This document shows, piece by piece, positions 7,406 to 12,950 of a stretch of 12,950 nt of DNA. Position 1 is the stretch's first letter. Each line of letters starts with the position of its first letter. The notes beneath the pieces were generated by a model that did not search any database, was not told the DNA's origin, and worked only from the letters and a program-made list of their open reading frames with translations. The DNA comes from Microbacteriaceae bacterium (GTDB lineage: Bacteria; Actinomycetota; Actinomycetes; Actinomycetales; Microbacteriaceae). Location of the stretch: contig JAHEAT010000013.1 of NCBI GenBank assembly GCA_024642605.1, positions 7,707 through 20,656 of the forward strand, read 5' to 3'. Both the position numbers and the translations under genes were made by a program.

Positions 7406-8644
7406 CTATTTTGAATCAAATAGGTCGACTTCGTTCTCCGAATTGTCGCTGTCTTGAGAGCCTTCGTGAGTTGGATCTTCGATGAGTGCACGTCCGCCGG
7501 CCACAAAGCTCGAAAGGGCCTGAACGACCGTTAAAGCGGCCAGCATGACTATCGGCCATATCCAGCCACCGGTGGCTTCTCTCAAAGCCGCAAATGCATA
7601 GGTGCCAGCTGCCGAAAGGAGGTAACCATAGCCTTGCACTAAGGCTGAAAGTTGCGTGGTGAGTCTTGGATTTCTCGCTCTGGTGCTGATCAGTGTGAGC
7701 GAGAGAGGAAATGACGAAGCCATTCCCAGTCCCATGAGGATTCCTGCAACCAATTCTGAACCGTCGAAAAGTAGGCAAACGAAACCCGAAAGGGTTACGA
7801 AGCTGATTGCAAAGCCGAGCCAATCCAGACGCTTAAATCTGCCGAGGTTCGAAGAGACAACGAAACCAACTGGAACACCGACTATAGTCACGAGTCCGAG
7901 TAATGCGCCGGCCGCATCTGGTGTGAATCCTCGCTCAATAGCGATCGATGGCAACCAGGCGAGCACTGCGTAGAAGCCCAGCGACTGAATACCGAAGAAG
8001 CAAACTAAGGCCCAAGTAATTGGCGAGCGTCTGACCACTTGTGAATGCGCGGCTTGAGGTTGAGACGCGACAGCTGCACCTTGATTGAGTGCACGGGCTT
8101 GCCAGGCCCAGAAAAGCAAGGCGAGCAAGGCTGGTGCGGCCCAAATGACAATCGCGTTCTGCCAGCCAGCAAGAGCCACGGATGTAGGCACCGCCGTTGC
8201 CGCGGCAAAGCTCGCCGATAAGGCGAGAACCAGAGTGTAGGCCGAGGTTACCTGGGCTACGTGATTCTTGAAGCGGCCTCTAACAACCGCCGGGATTATG
8301 ACGTTGGCCACCGCGATTGCGAGGCCAGTTACGGCGGTGGTTGCAACGAGCACTTCGAAGCCAAACCAGGGGCGAAGAAGGATTGAGGCGATCAGAAGAG
8401 TTTGGAGTATGACCATCAAGCGATCGATACCGAAGCGCCTCGATAACCAAGGCCCAGCGAAAGCTCCGAATCCGAAGCTTAGAACTGGAATCGAGGTCAA
8501 TAATCCTTGCTGAGCCAACCCAATGTGCAAATCGGCGGCAAGTTCAGGAAGAAGTGGACCAACAGCGGCCAGCGGGGGTCTGAGCACTAGAGAAGTGAAA
8601 AGCAATGCCGTAAGCGAGAGCCAACCCAACCTGCGGCTCATCAT
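7406..8644 (-). CDS. MFS transporter, CynX/NimT-like
   Basis: A 412-residue inner-membrane protein of the major facilitator superfamily, closest in pattern to the CynX (cyanate permease)/NimT group. It opens with a short basic stretch and TM1, then the group signature LRPPLAAVGPLLPEL (21-35) and QQGLLTSIPVLSFGFGAFAG (45-64), with the loop SRRFGIDR (68-75) after TM2. About twelve hydrophobic segments are visible, split by a cytoplasmic loop at about 181-207. The tail after residue 385 is soluble and strongly acidic (EDPTHEGSQDSDNSENEVD). The substrate cannot be told from sequence: the group includes cyanate and 2-nitroimidazole exporters and many unknowns. The ATG at 8644 overlaps the holA stop by four bases (ATGA), with AAAGGA upstream. 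It is inserted in an otherwise conserved housekeeping order. Confidence 0.87.
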   Translation of the reverse strand: MMSRRLGWLSLTALLFTSLVLRPPLAAVGPLLPELAADLHIGLAQQGLLTSIPVLSFGFGAFAGPWLSRRFGIDRLMVILQTLLIASILLRPWFGFEVLVATTAVTGLAIAVANVIIPAVVRGRFKNHVAQVTSAYTLVLALSASFAAATAVPTSVALAGWQNAIVIWAAPALLALLFWAWQARALNQGAAVASQPQAAHSQVVRRSPITWALVCFFGIQSLGFYAVLAWLPSIAIERGFTPDAAGALLGLVTIVGVPVGFVVSSNLGRFKRLDWLGFAISFVTLSGFVCLLFDGSELVAGILMGLGMASSFPLSLTLISTRARNPRLTTQLSALVQGYGYLLSAAGTYAFAALREATGGWIWPIVMLAALTVVQALSSFVAGGRALIEDPTHEGSQDSDNSENEVDLFDSK

Positions 8645-9621
8645 TGTTTTCCTTTGGCGGCAATGTAAGACACTAAGCGTTCGATGCGGTATTGAGGGTC
8701 ACGTTCAGCGCCTTTAGCGGCGGCATCTGCTTCGGCAACTAGCTGAAGCGCGCCACCTAGGGCTTCGTCACTCCAGCCCTGAACATCTGTGCGCACTCTC
8801 GCGAGTTTCCAAGACTCGATACCCACCGAAGACGGAGTCGCCGAACGGTCTGAGTGAATTCGAGCCATAAAGCGCACCTTCGAAGCGATGGCTGCAACCA
8901 CTGGCACCGGATCGAGCCCAGTGTTGAAGCCGTGCCTCAGAAGGGCCAGGGCTTCTCCCTGCCGACCAGCCAGGGCCATGTCGGCAATCTTGAAGGTACT
9001 GGTCTGAACTCGCCCGCCAAAATATCGGTCAACAATCTCTTCGGTGATGCTCTCGGCAGAATCAACTAGCAGTTGGCTGCAAGCAGATGCAAGTTCTGCG
9101 ATATCGCCAGAGAATGCGTCGACCAGGGAACGCACTGCCTGATCGGTGATCTTTCGTTGCTCCTCTGTGAACTGCAGTTGCACGAAGCGAACCCGGTCGG
9201 GATCTTTATCAATTTTTGAGCAATCCACCTCTACGGCAGTGGGTTCGGCACGCAGAACATCTAGCAGGGCCTTGCCGCGAACGGTAGCGCCGGAGTGCTT
9301 CAGAAGAAGGTATGTGTCTGGAGCGGGACTGGCTATGTATCTCTTGCCATCTTCGATGAAGGCGTCGGTGCATCGCTCAACATTTTCTACAACGATAAGT
9401 CTGGGCTCGGCAAACAGCGATGGGCTTGCCAGGTTTAAGAGCATCCCAGAGACATATTCCGAGGCGTCGACCTCGTTTATTTCAAGCTCTTGGTGCTTTT
9501 GACGCAACTGATTGCGAATCGACTTAGCCACTTGACCCGCAAAATAGGGCTCGGAGCCGAATAGGAGCATGACCGGCACAGGATGCGCTTTGCGCCAATC
9601 TACCTTTTTTGCCGAACTCAC
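8641..9621 (-). CDS. holA: DNA polymerase III subunit delta
   Basis: The delta subunit is the clamp-opening 'wrench' of the clamp-loader complex and binds the beta sliding clamp. The 326-residue length is typical. The N-terminal AAA-like fold begins with PVMLLFGSEPYF (16-27), the degenerate P-loop region that does not bind ATP in this subunit. The clamp-contact region follows as LASPSLFAEPRLIVVENVE (64-82). RVQTSTFKIADMALAG introduces domain III, and the end (DAAAKGAERDPQYRIERLVSYIA) matches the usual C-terminal helix. The start is GTG at 9621, nine bases after the comEC stop, with no strong Shine-Dalgarno, so reinitiation from comEC is plausible. comEC-holA adjacency is very widespread in bacteria, which supports the call. 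Confidence 0.94.
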   Translation of the reverse strand: MSSAKKVDWRKAHPVPVMLLFGSEPYFAGQVAKSIRNQLRQKHQELEINEVDASEYVSGMLLNLASPSLFAEPRLIVVENVERCTDAFIEDGKRYIASPAPDTYLLLKHSGATVRGKALLDVLRAEPTAVEVDCSKIDKDPDRVRFVQLQFTEEQRKITDQAVRSLVDAFSGDIAELASACSQLLVDSAESITEEIVDRYFGGRVQTSTFKIADMALAGRQGEALALLRHGFNTGLDPVPVVAAIASKVRFMARIHSDRSATPSSVGIESWKLARVRTDVQGWSDEALGGALQLVAEADAAAKGAERDPQYRIERLVSYIAAKGKQ

Positions 9622-9630
9622 CCGAAAAGC

Positions 9631-11697
9631 CTAACCGTGACCCGACGAACCGACGACTAACTCGCCATGTCTTATCGCTACCGAGATCGAACCTTGTTGA
9701 TCGGTGCGCAAAATTTCTGAAGATGCATCTTGAAATATCCTCAGGGTGCGTGCTGTCGGATGCCCGTATGGGTTTCGCTCACCTACAGAAAACAAGGCCA
9801 CCTCCGGGCGCAACTGTTCAAATAACTCTGGATACTGATCGCCAGATCCGTGGTGACTAACTTTTACTACCAGAGGAATGTTGGGTCGCCTAAAGAGCAA
9901 CGCTTGGTGATACTCGACCGCTCGCATTTGGCCCTTTTCTCCAAGATCGGCGAAGGTGAAAAGGTCGACCCCGTCTAGCCTAAAAGTCATGGTGATGCTT
10001 GCGTCGTTGGAATCATCGGAGCCTCTTGCGTTTGGCTCGGGCTCAATCACCTGCCAAGTTGCCGCGCCGAGCTTGCCCTGCATGCAGCACTCCCCCGTCA
10101 TGGTTTCGATTGATGCATCGTGTAGAAGTTTTTTTGAAAGATGTGCAAGCGGGCGTTCGTCGAGAAATGGTGTCAGCATTGCGAGTGCCACATGTCTTGA
10201 GCTAATGGCACCGGAAAGCCCGCCAATGTGGTCGGCATCAAAGTGGGTGAGCACCAGTAAATCGATGCTTCTAACCCCCAGTCGTTTGAGGCAACCATCG
10301 ATTGGTTTCGGGTCGCGGCCAACATCGATTACCGCAATCGCGCCTTCTGAGCGAACCACCAGACCGTCGCCTTGCCCTACATCGCAGGCAACTATCTGCC
10401 AGTCGTTCGACGGCCAACTCACGAATGTTCGAGCAGCTGAACTCGCAGTTAGCCCTAACAGAATCGCCATGACCGCAGAAATAGTTAGGGCTAGTCGCCT
10501 TCGCGAAAAGAAGTAGACGCTGCCGGCTAGCACGAGACTGCCGGTGGCGATAACGCCAAGGTATCCGCTTGGCCACCAAAGTGTTGCCGCCGGCAAATCG
10601 GCGAGTTTTGACACTTGAACGATTGCATTGGCTGGGATGCTCGCGCAAAAGGTCAGCACACCTGCCAGAGGTGCTCCTCCTGCTGCGCAAATGAGTGCTG
10701 CTATGCCGAGTACCGTGATGGGTGCCACCAAAGGTTCGGCAAGCAAGTTGGCCAATATCGAATAGGTCGGTAGCCCACCCTGAAGGGGCTCTAGCATTGG
10801 CAAGCACCAAAGTTGCGCCGCTACGGTAACTGCCAGCGAAGCTGCAAGCCACTTGGGCATGATTGAACGCCAGCGCTCAAACAACTTAGGGGCCAAGATC
10901 AGAATGGCCGCGGTTGAGGCTACCGAAAGAAGTAACCCGAGCTCGCCTGCCATGGAAGGCCAGATTAGAAGAACTAGAATCACCGACCAAGCGAGCGCGA
11001 CTAGCGGCGGCACCTTTCGCCCACCCGACATCGACAGAATGATCAAGCCGGCCATTATTGCCGATCGGAGTACCGAAGGTTGCGGCCCAACGACGAGAAC
11101 ATACAAAACAAGTGCAAGCAAAGCGAACACAACTCGCGCGGGCCTTGAAATGGTGAATCGTCTGAGTAGCAATAGAACGCCGCCCAACACGATTGCACAA
11201 TTTGCTCCTGAGACTGCGCTGAGGTGCGTAAGTGAAAGAACTTTGAGACGGTCTGAGGTCTCGGTACTGAGTGCCGAATCATCGCCAATAGATAACCCCA
11301 GTACTAGCGCTCGAGCATCGTTGTTCACTCCTGCGGTCTGAACCTCAAATCTTTGTTTGGCTGCTTCAACAAAACTCAGCAATCCACTGCCAACTTCTGA
11401 CGAATGCGTTGCTGAACCAACTGTCTCGGTCTGGGAGACTGCAAATGCTGGTTTTGCGGTACCGATGTTCTGCAAACCGAGAGTAAACAAAGCAGAACCG
11501 AGAACACATACCGTGGCAAAACCCAGAACTGCAATTCTTCGATGCGCCTTCGAAACGATCGATACTCTGCGTGATCCAAAATGCACCAGTAGCCAAGTGA
11601 CTGATGCGCCAGCGAAGTTGGTGAACATGCATGCCAGACCACTAGATTCAGCCGCAAGTTTCAGCCAAAAGGCCAAGGCGATCGCGATTGGAATCAA
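9631..11697 (-). CDS. comEC: DNA internalisation channel ComEC/Rec2
   Basis: ComEC forms the inner-membrane channel that carries single-stranded DNA into the cell during natural transformation. The 688-residue protein has hydrophobic segments near the N-terminus (about 1-75). The Competence domain (about 125-400) contains DARALVLGLSIGDD and HLSAVSGANCAIV (158-170) and many membrane spans. A C-terminal metallo-beta-lactamase-like domain (about 432-688) has CDVGQGDGLVV, THFDADHIGG (484-493), VKVSHHGSGDQYPEL (HHGSGD at 615-620) and GHPTAR (645-650). The segment between the early membrane helices and the Competence domain is only about 40 residues, so the usual OB-fold (DUF4131) domain seems absent. 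The start is TTG at 11697, overlapping the comEA stop by four bases (TTGA). No other in-frame ATG, GTG or TTG precedes it, and no Shine-Dalgarno is visible, so coupling to comEA is likely. Confidence 0.93.
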   Translation of the reverse strand: MIPIAIALAFWLKLAAESSGLACMFTNFAGASVTWLLVHFGSRRVSIVSKAHRRIAVLGFATVCVLGSALFTLGLQNIGTAKPAFAVSQTETVGSATHSSEVGSGLLSFVEAAKQRFEVQTAGVNNDARALVLGLSIGDDSALSTETSDRLKVLSLTHLSAVSGANCAIVLGGVLLLLRRFTISRPARVVFALLALVLYVLVVGPQPSVLRSAIMAGLIILSMSGGRKVPPLVALAWSVILVLLIWPSMAGELGLLLSVASTAAILILAPKLFERWRSIMPKWLAASLAVTVAAQLWCLPMLEPLQGGLPTYSILANLLAEPLVAPITVLGIAALICAAGGAPLAGVLTFCASIPANAIVQVSKLADLPAATLWWPSGYLGVIATGSLVLAGSVYFFSRRRLALTISAVMAILLGLTASSAARTFVSWPSNDWQIVACDVGQGDGLVVRSEGAIAVIDVGRDPKPIDGCLKRLGVRSIDLLVLTHFDADHIGGLSGAISSRHVALAMLTPFLDERPLAHLSKKLLHDASIETMTGECCMQGKLGAATWQVIEPEPNARGSDDSNDASITMTFRLDGVDLFTFADLGEKGQMRAVEYHQALLFRRPNIPLVVKVSHHGSGDQYPELFEQLRPEVALFSVGERNPYGHPTARTLRIFQDASSEILRTDQQGSISVAIRHGELVVGSSGHG

Positions 11698-12305
11698 AGC
11701 ATGACCATGGGTTTTATGGCCGCGTAGAGCTTGTCGCCGATACCTCCAACCTCTAATAGATCGGCGATGTGGTTGAACCCACCATTTGCGGTTCGCCAGT
11801 CCATTATTCGCCCGGCGAGTTTTGGCCCGACACCCGGAAGGCTTTCGAGTTCAGCAGGCGTGGCTCGATTTATGTTGATCTTCGAGGCAGTATTGGTTGC
11901 CGTCGTGGAGATACCTTCAGAACTACTCGAGTCGCCAACTTTGAGAATGGATATTTGCTCGCCATCTTCTACCGTTCTAGCGAGATTTACGCTCGATTGG
12001 TCGGCCTTGGTGGCGAAACCCCCAGCCAACGCAACCAACTCGAAGATTCGCGAACCCTTAGGCGCTGGGTATACCCCAGGATGCTTCACCGCGCCTGCTA
12101 CGTGCACAAAGATAGCCTCCGGCTCGATGACAAGCTCGCCAGTGGACTCGCTCGTTTTAGCCAGCGAAACCACTTCTTCTTGAGCCGGTGTAGTTATGAG
12201 CCAGGCAGCAACGCACACCACAGCTAAGGCAGCTAAAAACAGGCGTTTGCGAATGCGTGAATCGAGAGCAGTGAACTTGTTTACCAGAGACTTGAAAGAG
12301 AGCAC
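11694..12305 (-). CDS. comEA: Competence DNA receptor ComEA
   Basis: ComEA is a membrane-anchored DNA-binding protein that captures double-stranded DNA outside the membrane and passes it to ComEC. The 203-residue protein has a basic N-terminus (RIRKR), one membrane anchor (about 21-39) and a short linker. A SLBB domain follows (about 64-122: IFVHVAGAVKHPGVYPAPKG, then DGEQISIL), then a Ser/Thr-rich linker and a C-terminal double helix-hairpin-helix domain (141-203: ININRATPAELESLPGVGPK, then LLEVGGIGDKLYAAI). The order SLBB then HhH is the standard Gram-positive ComEA. The start is GTG at 12305, the first possible one after an in-frame TAA four codons upstream; the Shine-Dalgarno is poor. A 72-base gap separates it from leuS, room for its own promoter, though none is clear. 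Confidence 0.94.
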   Translation of the reverse strand: MLSFKSLVNKFTALDSRIRKRLFLAALAVVCVAAWLITTPAQEEVVSLAKTSESTGELVIEPEAIFVHVAGAVKHPGVYPAPKGSRIFELVALAGGFATKADQSSVNLARTVEDGEQISILKVGDSSSSEGISTTATNTASKININRATPAELESLPGVGPKLAGRIMDWRTANGGFNHIADLLEVGGIGDKLYAAIKPMVML

Positions 12306-12377
12306 GTCACCAAGTTAGAGGCCCGAACAATGCTTGACGCCAACCTAACCAAAACTGTGGAAAGTTGGCTGACGAAA

Positions 12378-12950
12378 CTACTCGCGGGTGGCGATGTTTA
12401 CTAACTTCGGCTCTCGCACGATGATCGCCGCAATTTTGCGGTCACCGATTGAGCGAGTGACTGCATCAGAAGCCATGGCCAATGCTTGGAGGTCATCCGC
12501 GCTGATATCGAGCGCAACTTCAAGGCGGTCTCGTACCTTGCCATCTACCTGAACCACTGCAACTACGCTCGATTCGGTCACGAGAGCAGGTTCGAAGTCT
12601 TGCAAACCGGCAAGCGCGACTCCGGGTTTTTGCCCGAGTTTCTGCCACATGTCTTCGGCCGTATAAGGAGCGAACAGCGATAACGATTTGGCGATAACCT
12701 CAACCGCTTCGCGAACAGCAGGGTCGGCTGGCCCGGCAACGCCGTCGATTGCCTTACGGGTGGCATTCACCAACTCCATGACCTTGGCCACTCCAACGTT
12801 GAACTTGAACGATTCAATCAGCGGGCTGAAGTCTCTCAAGAACGAATGGGTTGCTTTGCGAAGCTCAGGGTTTCCGTTTGCGAAATCGACGCCAATCTCT
12901 GATGTAACATCGTTGGCAGTTCTCCAGGCGCGAGCCAAGAACTTTGCAGA
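12378..12950 (-). CDS. leuS: Leucyl-tRNA synthetase, C-terminal 190 residues (cut by window edge)
   Basis: This is the end of a class I aminoacyl-tRNA synthetase that charges tRNA-Leu. The visible part starts [15 protein letters not shown] at the window edge and covers the anticodon-binding helical domain ([37 protein letters not shown]). It also covers the C-terminal beta domain with [17 protein letters not shown], a signature of LeuRS ends, and finishes [18 protein letters not shown]. The catalytic HIGH and KMSKS motifs and the editing domain lie outside the window. The open frame continues through the right edge, so no start can be given. leuS upstream of comEA is common in Actinobacteria. 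Confidence 0.94.
   Translation of the reverse strand, partial: SAKFLARAWRTANDVTSEIGVDFANGNPELRKATHSFLRDFSPLIESFKFNVGVAKVMELVNATRKAIDGVAGPADPAVREAVEVIAKSLSLFAPYTAEDMWQKLGQKPGVALAGLQDFEPALVTESSVVAVVQVDGKVRDRLEVALDISADDLQALAMASDAVTRSIGDRKIAAIIVREPKLVNIATRE

Noticed and set aside
10271..10852. A 193-codon open frame on the minus strand inside comEC in another frame
   Set aside because: The comEC frame carries continuous family motifs here; the alternative is rich in Arg, Ser and Cys with no domain pattern or plausible ribosome site.
12339..12369. Inverted repeat GCCAACCT / AAGTTGGC (one G-T pair) between leuS and comEA, considered as a leuS terminator
   Set aside because: The stem is short and AT-leaning, the loop is 15 bases, and no T-run follows on the minus strand, so it is too weak to call a terminator.
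1..12950. A new defence, mobile or biosynthetic system
   Set aside because: Every coding stretch is assigned to a known family in a conserved order. I saw no direct repeats, transposase, integrase, toxin-antitoxin pair or CRISPR pattern.

Overview
This window looks like a compact actinobacterial chromosome segment. Base composition is a little above 50% G+C by eye. With very tight gene packing, short intergenic gaps and frequent GTG/TTG starts, this suggests a small-genome member of the Microbacteriaceae (freshwater or marine 'Luna'-type actinobacteria). That placement is an inference from protein style and gene order; no 16S or marker search was possible.

Layout: twelve of the thirteen genes are on the minus strand. 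Read in their direction of transcription, from the right edge: the end of leuS (leucyl-tRNA synthetase, cut by the window), comEA and comEC (DNA-uptake receptor and channel), holA (DNA polymerase III delta subunit) and a CynX-type MFS transporter. That block ends at a strong hairpin terminator, which it shares convergently with the single plus-strand gene, rpsT (ribosomal protein S20). Divergent from rpsT, a second minus-strand block begins: lepA (EF-4), hemW, then, behind a clear CIRCE operator, hrcA, dnaJ, rsmE, a HIT-family protein and the first 182 codons of phoH, which runs off the left edge.

The order leuS-comEA-comEC-holA-rpsT-lepA-hemW-hrcA-dnaJ-rsmE-phoH is the familiar conserved actinobacterial neighbourhood. 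The transporter between holA and rpsT is the accessory item. Many junctions overlap or touch (comEA/comEC, holA/MFS, lepA/hemW, hrcA/dnaJ, dnaJ/rsmE, HIT/phoH), so translational coupling is likely. The second block joins translation quality control (LepA), haem or Fe-S cofactor handling (HemW), heat-shock control (HrcA, DnaJ) and 16S rRNA modification (RsmE); phoH normally precedes ybeY, an rRNA-maturation gene that would lie beyond the left edge.

No stretch longer than about 200 bases lacks a gene; the longest is 6888-7083 between lepA and rpsT. I found no insertion sequence, CRISPR array, tRNA, rRNA, prophage or unfamiliar multigene system. The points worth a second look are regulatory or about gene starts: the CIRCE site and how far its control reaches, a hairpin in the rpsT leader, a corrected start for the HIT gene, extra cysteines in the DnaJ zinc domain, and a ComEC that appears to lack its usual N-terminal soluble domain.
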